Virus record (IMG/VR): IMGVR_UViG_3300013093_003530
Location: 1-39,185 of that record
Length of the DNA stretch: 39,185 nucleotides
Source of the DNA: a virus
Strand: one strand, 5' to 3'
The notes under the pieces are model-generated. The model was not told the origin of the DNA. It worked only from the letters and a program-made list of their open reading frames with translations, and searched no databases. A program made the translations under genes and the position numbers. Shown one piece after another: positions 21,875 through 30,083 of this stretch. Each line of letters begins with the position of its first letter. Positions within the stretch are counted from its first letter, which is position 1.

Positions 21875-22821
21875 TACCAAATAAATTTATTTTTATAATA
21901 TTCTACTATAGCTGGAAGTTCTTTATCGAATTCAGCTTGAGGTTCCCATCCTAATGCTCTCAACTTAGAATCATCTAAAGCATATCTAACGTCTTGTCCT
22001 GCTCTAGAATATGTTAAATCAAGATAATTTTCTACATTATCTCCATTATGTGCTTTAATAACTTTAGAAACAGTATCATAATTTGATTGTTCAAATCCGC
22101 CTGCTATATTGTATATTTCATTTTGAACTCCTGCTTCAATAATTGTAATAATAGCTTGCGCTGTATCAGAAGCATGCAACCAATTTCTAATAGGTGTTCC
22201 GTTATTATGTAAAGGTATTTTTCTACCTAATTCTAGATATTTACAAGTTTTAGGAATTAATTTTTCAACATATTGACCTATACCATAATTGTTAGTTGGT
22301 CTAACAATAATATAAGGTAATTTATATGTTCTGCCCCAAGCTAACACTAACATATCTGCAGCTGCTTTAGTTGCTGAGTATGGGTTAGATGGTTTTAATA
22401 AATCTGTTTCTATGTGAGCGCCATTATCAATATCACCATACACCTCATCAGTACTAAAGTGTATTAATGTAGGTAATTTAGGAGATTCATGTCTATAATT
22501 TTTAATTAAATTAAGTAAATTATGAACACCATCAATATTAGAATGAACAAATGCATCACTATCAGCAATTGAATTACCAACATGTGTTTCAGCAGCTGTA
22601 TTAATTATATAATCACATTCGTATAAGAATTTTATATCATTAATATCTTCATTTTCAAATTCAAAGTTATCATATTCATTAAATTCTATTAATAAATTAG
22701 TATTAGCAGCATATGTGCATTTATCAATACCTCTTACATGCCATCCTTGTTTCAAACATAATCTAGTAACATGTGAACCTATAAATCCTAAACACCCAGT
22801 TATATATACTATTTTCTTCAT
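21874..22821 (-). CDS. RmlB-like NDP-glucose 4,6-dehydratase
   Basis: Converts an NDP-glucose (usually dTDP-glucose) to the 4-keto-6-deoxy sugar. It shows GCLGFIG at residues 9-15, NTAAETHVGNS at 74-84, STDEVYGD at 123-130 with the catalytic T-D-E triad, YSATK (Y148, K152), and RPTNNYGIGQYVEKLIP at 174-190. These are diagnostic of RmlB and close relatives. At 315 residues it is slightly shorter than typical RmlB. It lies between the RfbH-like dehydrase and the split transketolase, overlapping both by one base, which suggests sequential action. Confidence 0.9.
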   Translation of the reverse strand: MKKIVYITGCLGFIGSHVTRLCLKQGWHVRGIDKCTYAANTNLLIEFNEYDNFEFENEDINDIKFLYECDYIINTAAETHVGNSIADSDAFVHSNIDGVHNLLNLIKNYRHESPKLPTLIHFSTDEVYGDIDNGAHIETDLLKPSNPYSATKAAADMLVLAWGRTYKLPYIIVRPTNNYGIGQYVEKLIPKTCKYLELGRKIPLHNNGTPIRNWLHASDTAQAIITIIEAGVQNEIYNIAGGFEQSNYDTVSKVIKAHNGDNVENYLDLTYSRAGQDVRYALDDSKLRALGWEPQAEFDKELPAIVEYYKNKFIW

Positions 22822-24134
22822 TATAATTGATTAATAAATTTATCTAATATTGTTTCTATATAATCCGTTTTTTCTTTTGTTATTACAGGTGATGTACCTA
22901 AGAAAAATGTATCTGTAGTTACTTTTCTAGCCACAGGATATTTTTCAATTACTTCTTTAGAATTAACTAAATGTGAATATCCAGGTTGTAACATAATATT
23001 ACCTGCAAAGTAAGGACGTGTTTGTATTTTATGTGCTTCGAAGAACTGACATATATCAGAACGTTTAAATGGAGCTCCATCTTTAACTGTTACTGGAAAT
23101 GCAAACCAATCAACATCAGCCCCTGGTTGTGCTTCATGTAAATGGAAATATTGTTTATACTTATTAAAAGCAGTAAATAAATTCTTATAATTTTCTCTAC
23201 GTTTAATTCCTATTTCTTCTAATTTTTCCATTTGAACTAAACCCATTGATGCTTGTAATTCAATTGGTTTTACATTATATCCAATTTCCTCATAAACATA
23301 TTTGTGATCAAATACATCATCTGGTAATGAAGGTAACCAATTATTAAAACGACAATCACATGCTCCGTTTTCTAATAAGTTTTGTTTACCAACACAATAA
23401 CATCCTCTACCCCACTCTCTAAAACTACGAACAATGCGTTCATTATTTTGTGTATTCATTGCTACGAATCCACCTTCACCCATTGTCATATGGTGAGCTG
23501 GGTAGAATGAACAGCTAGCCATTTCACCAAATGATCCTAATGGTTTACCTTCAAATGTAGAACCTAAAGCATCACAACAATCCTCTAATAATATCAAATT
23601 GTATTTTTCAACAATTTCCATTAATCGATTCATGTTAGGTGGATTACCTAATACGTGAGCGAATGTTATAATTTTAGCATCAGGATTATCAATACAGGCT
23701 TGTTCAACTTGATCTAAATCGAGGTTTAATGTTTCAAGCTCGATATCAACGAATATAGGGACGAATCCAACTTGGATAATTGGTGCCATAGTAGTTGGGA
23801 AACCAGCTATTGGAGTAATTACTTTCGTTCCTTTAAGCAGATTATGACCGCGTTTAGAGGTCATAGCGGCCATCATTAATAGATTAGCGCTTGAACCACT
23901 ATTAGTTAATAAACCATATTCCTTACCAAATAATTTAGGAAACTTACGCTCAAATTTAATTGCATCAGCACCTAATACTAACCACTCACCTAATAATGAT
24001 CTAACAGCAGCAACATATTCTTGTGAATCAAAATATGGACCTGCATATTGAACCCAGTCTTTGCCTGCGGTCCACGACTTTTCAGAATGTTTCTTCTGAA
24101 TATACTCATCTACTAATTTTAATATTTCTTGCAT
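22821..24134 (-). CDS. RfbH/DdhC-type PLP and Fe-S sugar 3-dehydrase
   Basis: A 437-residue DegT/DnrJ/EryC1-fold enzyme that removes the C3 hydroxyl from a 4-keto-6-deoxy NDP-hexose, giving the 3,6-dideoxy series. The PLP site reads NSGSSANLL at 78-86 and EDCCDALGS at 184-192 (D188 expected to bind the pyridine N). At the position of the usual PLP lysine it has FYPAHHMTMGEGG (210-222) with His, the hallmark of the 3-dehydrase subclass. WGRGCYCVGK (C245, C247) and GACDC (C259, C261) supply cysteines for the [2Fe-2S] cluster of the E1/RfbH class. No separate reductase is seen in the window. Confidence 0.9.
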   Translation of the reverse strand: MQEILKLVDEYIQKKHSEKSWTAGKDWVQYAGPYFDSQEYVAAVRSLLGEWLVLGADAIKFERKFPKLFGKEYGLLTNSGSSANLLMMAAMTSKRGHNLLKGTKVITPIAGFPTTMAPIIQVGFVPIFVDIELETLNLDLDQVEQACIDNPDAKIITFAHVLGNPPNMNRLMEIVEKYNLILLEDCCDALGSTFEGKPLGSFGEMASCSFYPAHHMTMGEGGFVAMNTQNNERIVRSFREWGRGCYCVGKQNLLENGACDCRFNNWLPSLPDDVFDHKYVYEEIGYNVKPIELQASMGLVQMEKLEEIGIKRRENYKNLFTAFNKYKQYFHLHEAQPGADVDWFAFPVTVKDGAPFKRSDICQFFEAHKIQTRPYFAGNIMLQPGYSHLVNSKEVIEKYPVARKVTTDTFFLGTSPVITKEKTDYIETILDKFINQL

Positions 24135-24143
24135 ATACTAAAT

Positions 24144-25040
24144 TTAACTAAAGAATTCTGAACAACCACATTGTTCTTTAAAGAATTTAATTGTATCATC
24201 ATTAAACCAGTTAGTTTTAAAGTCATTAATTAATTCTCTAAATGACTCAATTGGTCGACCCCCTAACCCCTCTACAAAGTGAAAACATTTAATTTGTTTA
24301 TGATCATGAGTATATAATTTATTATCATTAACATACCAATATCTAATTGGAGATGGTTGCCCATCATATTGAGGACCACATTTAGCTAATAATCCTTTTT
24401 TAATCATATCAGTACCAAATACACCTTTAGAACGAGCATTATATACTACTTTACTAGTTGGATATGGTGCATCTACAATTTTAACTTCATACGATTTATC
24501 AGTAAATGCTAATTCATTTAATCCACCTTGAATTGAGAAATGACAATAATGTTCAATACTCAAATCAATTACTTTTTTCAAAGCATCAGCACTGTTAAAG
24601 CAAGTTACATCAGCATTAACATTCATATGATCCATAATAATATTTCCATCAGGTAATGTTACTTGAGCTATAGGAGTAATCCAATGTTCTGTTCCATCTT
24701 GATTTGGATAATTTAATGATGCAAGTACTGGGGTGGTATTATCATCTAGAAATTCATCTAATCTATTACAAACAATAGTATCAGTTCCTAATACAATTAT
24801 TTTTTCATAGTTATATTTTTTCATTATTTCATAAGCATAAATGAATTGCATTAGAAATGTTTCGGGAGCAAATTCATAATACTCTAACATTTTATTATAC
24901 TCTTCTTGATTAGTATAATCGATTTGATGGTAATCACATTCATTACCATTATGTGCTAAGAAACTATTTTTAACGTTTTTAGCTAATTCATCGTATCTGT
25001 CGTCAGTATAATATACTACACAACCTACTTTTTTACTCAT
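24144..25040 (-). CDS. GT8-like glycosyltransferase
   Basis: A 298-residue GT-A enzyme with VYYTDDRYDELAKN near 9-22, IVLGTDTIVCNRLDEFLD near 82-99 (DTD as the DxD metal site), NADVTCFNS near 142-150 and HFSIQGGLNELAF near 168-180. These resemble the donor-binding and acceptor motifs of GT8-family transferases. The C-terminal Cys-containing tail (QCGCSEFFS) is unusual. It starts 4 nt after the RmlD-like gene start region (overlap with 25037) and is followed by the RfbH-like gene after a 9-nt gap. Donor and acceptor unknown. Confidence 0.8.
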   Translation of the reverse strand: MSKKVGCVVYYTDDRYDELAKNVKNSFLAHNGNECDYHQIDYTNQEEYNKMLEYYEFAPETFLMQFIYAYEIMKKYNYEKIIVLGTDTIVCNRLDEFLDDNTTPVLASLNYPNQDGTEHWITPIAQVTLPDGNIIMDHMNVNADVTCFNSADALKKVIDLSIEHYCHFSIQGGLNELAFTDKSYEVKIVDAPYPTSKVVYNARSKGVFGTDMIKKGLLAKCGPQYDGQPSPIRYWYVNDNKLYTHDHKQIKCFHFVEGLGGRPIESFRELINDFKTNWFNDDTIKFFKEQCGCSEFFS

Positions 25041-25726
25041 ATACTATTATTTATTAAACTTGTGTCTTTAGGTAATGTTTTCTTTTGTTCTTCGGACATT
25101 GTTATAGGCTCAGCTACAAGTCCGTTTTTAATATACAAATCATATAATGACATCCTTTCAGAAGATATATGAACTATTTTTTCTTCGTTTTTAAAGATAT
25201 TATTAATTATCTTTCCTACAACTTCGTTTAGAAAGTATCTAGAACAATATTGATCAGTAAATACTTTAGGATATATTTGTCTGATAAATGGTGCTCTTAT
25301 AATCTGGTAGTTTGGAGCTGTTGAAACAATATATTCAGATGCTGCTTTTGTTTTGCCATAAACATTAATAGGATCTAACTTATCGTTAATAGTATAGTTA
25401 CCTTTATCTCCACTAAACACATATTCAGAAGAAATATAAACTAATTTACAATTTAAATTTAAACAAGCTTTAACTATATTAGCAGTACCTATAACATTAA
25501 CATCAATTGCTTTTTTAATATCATTTTCACATCCAAACGTATCTACAAATGCTGCTAAATGAATAATATAATCTGGTTTAAAGATAGATATTACTTTATT
25601 TAGTTTTTGTTCATCTAGAATATTACAAAATGTGTTGCTTGGTGCAAACACATCGGCTCCAAGAGATATATATTTTACTAACTCTTTACCTAAGTATCCA
25701 CTACCTCCTGTTACAAATATTTTCAT
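25037..25726 (-). CDS. RmlD-like NAD(P)-dependent sugar reductase
   Basis: A 229-residue short SDR resembling dTDP-4-dehydrorhamnose reductase. GGSGYLG is at 7-13, IHLAAFVDTFGCENDIKKA near 55-73, YISSEYVFSGD near 97-107 and NVYGKTKAASE near 121-131 with YxxxK. It probably reduces a 4-keto-6-deoxy NDP-sugar made by an RmlB-type dehydratase in the same operon. No RmlC epimerase is found, so the product need not be rhamnose. It overlaps both neighbours by 1-4 nt. Confidence 0.82.
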   Translation of the reverse strand: MKIFVTGGSGYLGKELVKYISLGADVFAPSNTFCNILDEQKLNKVISIFKPDYIIHLAAFVDTFGCENDIKKAIDVNVIGTANIVKACLNLNCKLVYISSEYVFSGDKGNYTINDKLDPINVYGKTKAASEYIVSTAPNYQIIRAPFIRQIYPKVFTDQYCSRYFLNEVVGKIINNIFKNEEKIVHISSERMSLYDLYIKNGLVAEPITMSEEQKKTLPKDTSLINNSI

Positions 25727-27093
25727 TATTTAATATAAGCTGTTAAATTATGATTTCTATGTATTTTACCTGTTCCTGGATTTAGTGAATCTTCATATAC
25801 TAATGTATAATTAGGATTAATTTCTAGTAATTTTTCTTTTACTTTTTCACCATTACCAAAATAATTAGGCATATCATCTACTATAATAGTATGTGTTTTA
25901 ATTGGATGATTTTTTAATATCTCTAATTCTTTCCATAATGGATCTCCATTATTAAAATGTCCGTCTAAAAATATTAAAGATGGTTCCTTAATTAATTCGA
26001 GCATTTCTTCCATTCGTTCATTTGAATCACCTAAAAATAAATGTACTTTATTTTTTTCAATTTCATCCTTAAAACGTTCAACACATCCTTCATAAAATTC
26101 CGGTAATATTTCAATTGATATTACTTCCTCAAACCCCATATTTAAAGCATTTTGAACACCATCTCCTTTATGAGTACCTGTTTCAAAAAATAATTTATGA
26201 TTGCCTTTATATTTTTTAAATAGTTGATCATAAGATAATACTTTATCTTCTATATTGTTAAATTCAACTAATGTTTTAATCATTGTTTTAAAACGACCAA
26301 ATAAATCACCATAATATTTAGCTAATTCGCTATTGTAATCTATTGCTTCTTTTCTTTCAGCATAGAATTCAGGTGTTAATTTATTTACAGCCTCAATAAT
26401 TTGATCTTCATTTTCACAATAAATAAATCCATCTGGGTTGTAACCTAATTCTTCTAGATTGGGACAACCCCAATAGATAGGAAATGTTTTAGAAATAAAA
26501 GCATCAATAATTTTTTCAGTATGATAATTTCTATTTGATGAGTTTTCAATTGCAATAGTAAACATACTTTCCCATAATACCTTCTTACCATACATGTCTG
26601 TTACAGTATGATGACCATTATTATAATCATAATCAGGTAAAGTATAATGCCATTGTTTAGGAATAGTAATTTCATTTTCACGTTTATATAATCTGTGTCT
26701 TAAATGATGACCCTCAATTCTTTGTTTACCACCACATAAAAATGATACTTCAAATCGTTTTTGAATATTATCTACATTATCAACATATTCCTTATCTAAC
26801 CAAGTAATACCCATTGGAAAGAATAAAGCATTAGAACAATTATCTAATATCTCTTGTCCACCTGTTAATATACAACTAAATGAATGGTGATTTTGAAGTG
26901 CCCAATCATGAATACCAAATAATTGATTTGGTTCTAATACCATTAAAATATTAAATGGATTAAATTCAAGCTGTTCTGAGGTTACACTAGGGTAATCATT
27001 AAACACAGAAATAGGTTTATTGATTAATTCAGGTATATTAACGGCTGCTTCAAGTTCATTCTGTGGAATAAAATTAGAATATATTTTAAGCAT
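25726..27093 (-). CDS. Fusion of GT10 fucosyltransferase and SAM methyltransferase
   Basis: A 455-residue two-domain protein. Residues about 1-275 are a GT10 (alpha-1,3/4-fucosyltransferase) fold: the donor motif is FTIAIENSSNRNYHTEKIID at 178-197, followed by AFISKTFPIYWGCPNLEE. Residues about 290-455 form a class I methyltransferase: FFETGTHKGDGVQNAL at 302-317 (motif I), a strand ISIEILPEF ending in the acidic residue, and SLIFLDGHF at 372-380. It could add a GDP-linked deoxy or L-sugar and O-methylate the product. GT10 donors are GDP-sugars, which fits the GDP-mannose epimerase in this operon. Confidence 0.86.
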   Translation of the reverse strand: MLKIYSNFIPQNELEAAVNIPELINKPISVFNDYPSVTSEQLEFNPFNILMVLEPNQLFGIHDWALQNHHSFSCILTGGQEILDNCSNALFFPMGITWLDKEYVDNVDNIQKRFEVSFLCGGKQRIEGHHLRHRLYKRENEITIPKQWHYTLPDYDYNNGHHTVTDMYGKKVLWESMFTIAIENSSNRNYHTEKIIDAFISKTFPIYWGCPNLEELGYNPDGFIYCENEDQIIEAVNKLTPEFYAERKEAIDYNSELAKYYGDLFGRFKTMIKTLVEFNNIEDKVLSYDQLFKKYKGNHKLFFETGTHKGDGVQNALNMGFEEVISIEILPEFYEGCVERFKDEIEKNKVHLFLGDSNERMEEMLELIKEPSLIFLDGHFNNGDPLWKELEILKNHPIKTHTIIVDDMPNYFGNGEKVKEKLLEINPNYTLVYEDSLNPGTGKIHRNHNLTAYIK

Positions 27094-28168
27094 CTATTTT
27101 ATAGTTAAAGTTTTCTAAGTATTTGTTGAATATTTTATTTATTACTTCTTCATCAATTTCAAAGTAAGGAGAAGTTGAAACCATATCAAATATCGATTTT
27201 ATACGATATGCAATCATTTCTTCATCATCTATCTTTACATTTGAATCTATGACTGATATTTTATCTTTCCAAACTAATGGTAGATCATTTAGTGTAAATT
27301 TATAATCAGTTCCTGATGTATTATAAGCGTAGTAATTATTATTTTTTAGGTTAATGTTAGTCCATCCTTCTATATAATCATCATATCCATATCTAATTTT
27401 AATATCATTTTCAAAGAACCCAATTGGTATATCAATTGCAGGACATTGATTATTATCTATAATTGGTTGTACATGTTGGTAACCATCAAAATGTCTACAT
27501 AGTTCCTTAAGTGGTACTATTACTTTATGCATAGGCATAGGCTTAATTTCAGCTAATCCAATTCCAAAGAAATCAGGTCTACCTAATTTAATATGATTAA
27601 ATTCACCTTCAAACCACCATCTACGGTATAATTCTTTAGTTATAATCTGAATACTATCAAAATTAATAGATTCAAATGAAATATGGTTATTGTGAATAGT
27701 GTATTTAGGGTTACTCTTAGCTGTCCTTATATTTTCAGGAAAATGAGAGAATTGTAATGAACATAATTCTTCATCTTTTATTTTATTAACTAATTCAGCT
27801 AAATAATCTTTGGATGAATCAAAGAATATATGGTCATGATTACAATAATACCAGATTAAGTTATCATCCAATAATTCATAATCTTGTTTCCAATCATTTT
27901 GATATTCACTTCTCTGCCAAGTTAAAACTAAATTAAATTGGCTAAAGTTATCTCTAATAAATTGTTCTAATTCATCTTGTCTATGTTTATAACAATCGTC
28001 TAATGATATTTTTAATATCACTTTACTCCAATTATAAGCAATAGCTAAACTAGATAATGAATATTTAAATATATCTAAATTGTTAAAGGATTTTAAATTA
28101 TCTCTAACTACATTTCCTTTTCCAAATGGTTTTGCTTCAGTAATGAATGTGTTACAGAATAATATCAT
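27086..28168 (-). CDS. Putative glycosyltransferase, 360 aa
   Basis: A large soluble protein with a Rossmann-like beginning (MILFCNTFITEAKPFGKGNV) and the segment DDNLIWYYCNHDHIFFDS near 107-124, whose HDH sits where GT-A enzymes have DxD. RRWWFEGEFNHIKLGRPDFF near 196-215 is Trp/Asp-rich, like an acceptor site. I do not recognise a close family, so glycosyltransferase is inferred from the pattern and context. It overlaps the HAD gene upstream by 17 nt and the GT10 fusion downstream by 8 nt. Confidence 0.6.
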   Translation of the reverse strand: MILFCNTFITEAKPFGKGNVVRDNLKSFNNLDIFKYSLSSLAIAYNWSKVILKISLDDCYKHRQDELEQFIRDNFSQFNLVLTWQRSEYQNDWKQDYELLDDNLIWYYCNHDHIFFDSSKDYLAELVNKIKDEELCSLQFSHFPENIRTAKSNPKYTIHNNHISFESINFDSIQIITKELYRRWWFEGEFNHIKLGRPDFFGIGLAEIKPMPMHKVIVPLKELCRHFDGYQHVQPIIDNNQCPAIDIPIGFFENDIKIRYGYDDYIEGWTNINLKNNNYYAYNTSGTDYKFTLNDLPLVWKDKISVIDSNVKIDDEEMIAYRIKSIFDMVSTSPYFEIDEEVINKIFNKYLENFNYKIDA

Positions 28169-28511
28169 TGATACCTTTATTACGTTCTATATTAATAGCG
28201 AATGCTGTTTCTTGTCCACTAGGCTTATTATCATTAATTACAATTCTAGGTCCACCACCTATACCCATAATTAAATGATCATAAAATATACCTAATTCAG
28301 CTAATTGTCTTTCAGTAGCAACTCGCATTGATTCTCTTCTACCTGTAATTAGAATTATATTATAACCTTTAGTATCCCATTCAGATAATTTTTCAATGGT
28401 GCCTGGTAGTAATTCTAGTAGGTTGTTTGGTGATGTGTTTTTAGTTGGAATATTATGTTTAACTAATGTTCCATCTATATCACATATAATTGTTTTTGGG
28501 CGGGTATCCAT
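28152..28511 (-). CDS. HAD-family phosphatase
   Basis: A 119-residue minimal HAD domain. IICDIDGTLVKHN at 8-20 has the nucleophile D11 and D13, LITGRRESMRVATERQL at about 54-70 the T/S motif, and INDNKPSG at about 97-104 the acidic loop with K. No cap domain is present. Similar small HAD proteins occur in phage and capsule clusters and remove phosphate from sugar phosphates, as in heptose and deoxy-sugar assembly. It overlaps the KbaZ-like gene by 32 nt, so the two are coupled. A sugar-phosphate substrate is inferred from context. Confidence 0.85.
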   Translation of the reverse strand: MDTRPKTIICDIDGTLVKHNIPTKNTSPNNLLELLPGTIEKLSEWDTKGYNIILITGRRESMRVATERQLAELGIFYDHLIMGIGGGPRIVINDNKPSGQETAFAINIERNKGINDIIL

Positions 28512-29469
28512 ATAACTGATTTAATTTTCTCGTAACGTTTAATTTTATTTTTTCATCTATACCTGGAAATTGTGATTTTATTTCTAAGATAAATTCAGGG
28601 TAAGATAAAACATAATGACCACAAATTTTGATTAGTTGTTCTTTATTATAGTAAGGATCAAATCCAGGATTAACCCATTTTACCCATTTTTTAGAATCAT
28701 AGCATATTTGCCAAAATTTATCAAATGTTTTATCATCTTTAATTTCACTAAGATAAGTTAAAGTTTCTATTAATCCAAATTCAGGAGCAATGTTTATACA
28801 ATCTAATCCTAAATCAAATTTTTCTTTAATTACTTCTACAGGAATATAGTCACCATTATGTTCTTTAGAAATTAAATTATAACGTTTAGCTACTTTAATC
28901 ATTTCTTTTAAACGCTCAGCATCATAATTACCTGTTTGATTAGTACCTTTAAGTGATGTACCTGATTGGATAACTAAATATCTTATATGTTCATATATTT
29001 CTTTAGGTAAAGCAGACCACAAATCTATTACTAGTTGATCTAATTCTTCTGCCTCAAATGGTCTAATTGCTTCTTCAGTACCAACCTCAAATATTAATTT
29101 AGGGTTAATGGAATAAGCAAACTTAATCATTTCAATTGTTTGTTCTAATCCATCGGCATATCTAGGATATTTCTTCCAAGGATCAATATGAATTAAATCA
29201 AAATATTTAGCATCATAAGCTAATGATTCAAATCCATCATCATCATTATTACCTTGTCCAGGACCACCATGATCACGTTGTAGTGGTAATGTAGTAACAT
29301 AGTTACTAAATTCTTCTGTAGTCCAATTATTTACATATCCTCCATTCCATTCTACTTGACGACGTGAAGGAATTAATCCTATAGTATTACCGGTATTAGA
29401 ACAGAATTCAACTATAGCATCTACAATGTTTTTAGACATTGGTCCAATAAAATACTTTATATCATCCAT
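28480..29469 (-). CDS. KbaZ/GatZ-like TIM-barrel protein
   Basis: A 329-residue protein. LIPSRRQVEWNGGYVNNWTT at about 32-51, then PLQRDHGGPGQG near 62-73 and YFDLIHIDPWKKYPRYAD near 92-109, parallel the family signature of D-tagatose-1,6-bisphosphate aldolase GatZ/KbaZ subunits: E-x-x-Q-V-N-x-x-G-G-Y, then G-D-H-x-G-P, then K-I-H-x-D. Here the Glu-Thr-Asn part is R-R-Q-V-E-W. Family members are non-catalytic aldolase subunits or uncharacterised aldolases. Placed among sugar-activation genes, it could make or split a ketose phosphate. The homology is my reading of motifs and needs a profile search. Confidence 0.6.
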   Translation of the reverse strand: MDDIKYFIGPMSKNIVDAIVEFCSNTGNTIGLIPSRRQVEWNGGYVNNWTTEEFSNYVTTLPLQRDHGGPGQGNNDDDGFESLAYDAKYFDLIHIDPWKKYPRYADGLEQTIEMIKFAYSINPKLIFEVGTEEAIRPFEAEELDQLVIDLWSALPKEIYEHIRYLVIQSGTSLKGTNQTGNYDAERLKEMIKVAKRYNLISKEHNGDYIPVEVIKEKFDLGLDCINIAPEFGLIETLTYLSEIKDDKTFDKFWQICYDSKKWVKWVNPGFDPYYNKEQLIKICGHYVLSYPEFILEIKSQFPGIDEKIKLNVTRKLNQLYGYPPKNNYM

Positions 29470-30083
29470 TTTGTATAAATTTTATATTGTTCTTCAGCTT
29501 GTAAATCAGCTATTGCTCTACCTTGTCCTTCAACAAATGGTCTACCATCAATTAATGTTCCTTTTACTTGTACATCTACAGGTGTAGCGTTAAATACAGT
29601 ACCTTCTAAATAGGATACTTTATCCCATTCCGCTCTAAGAATAAATCTGCAAGGTATATTTAACTGGATACAAGCATATTCTACTGCTTTACCAAACCCT
29701 CCATTACCTAAAATAAATAATTGTTCTGGTTTAGTTGATGATGAAAAGTAATTATATACCCCCATCCAATCAGTATTATATGCTTTTAAAAATCCATTAC
29801 TGTTTACTACAGTATTGGCGGCACCAATTACTCTAGCAGGAAAATCTACATCATTAACATAATCTAATACCTCTACTTTAAATGGCATACTAACTGCAAA
29901 ACCTGCAAAATCTAATGTTTTAGCTGCTATAACCGAGTTTCTGATATTATCTGAATAGAATGATTTGTAAATAGCATTTATGCCATTTTCTTGGAATTTA
30001 TTATTAAAGAATATACAGCCATTATTCCCCGGATTAGAGGAAAATGAGCCGTATATCTTTGTATCTTTATTTATAGTGTTCAC
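29457..30083 (-). CDS. Shikimate dehydrogenase (AroE)-like protein
   Basis: A 208-residue AroE-fold protein. FAVSMPFK at 62-69 holds the K69 that corresponds to the catalytic lysine. AANTVV at 88-93 and YNTDWMG at 102-108 (D105) complete the shikimate-binding site, and LGNGGFGKAVEYA at 125-137 is the nucleotide-binding loop. The N-terminal S-x-S-P signature is replaced by FSSNPGNNG. The C-terminal part is about 60 residues shorter than normal AroE, so the usual Q residue region is partly lost. The start is a GTG at 30081-30083. It is probably not housekeeping shikimate synthesis; reduction of a keto-sugar or keto-cyclitol is more likely. Confidence 0.78.
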   Translation of the reverse strand: MNTINKDTKIYGSFSSNPGNNGCIFFNNKFQENGINAIYKSFYSDNIRNSVIAAKTLDFAGFAVSMPFKVEVLDYVNDVDFPARVIGAANTVVNSNGFLKAYNTDWMGVYNYFSSSTKPEQLFILGNGGFGKAVEYACIQLNIPCRFILRAEWDKVSYLEGTVFNATPVDVQVKGTLIDGRPFVEGQGRAIADLQAEEQYKIYTKWMI

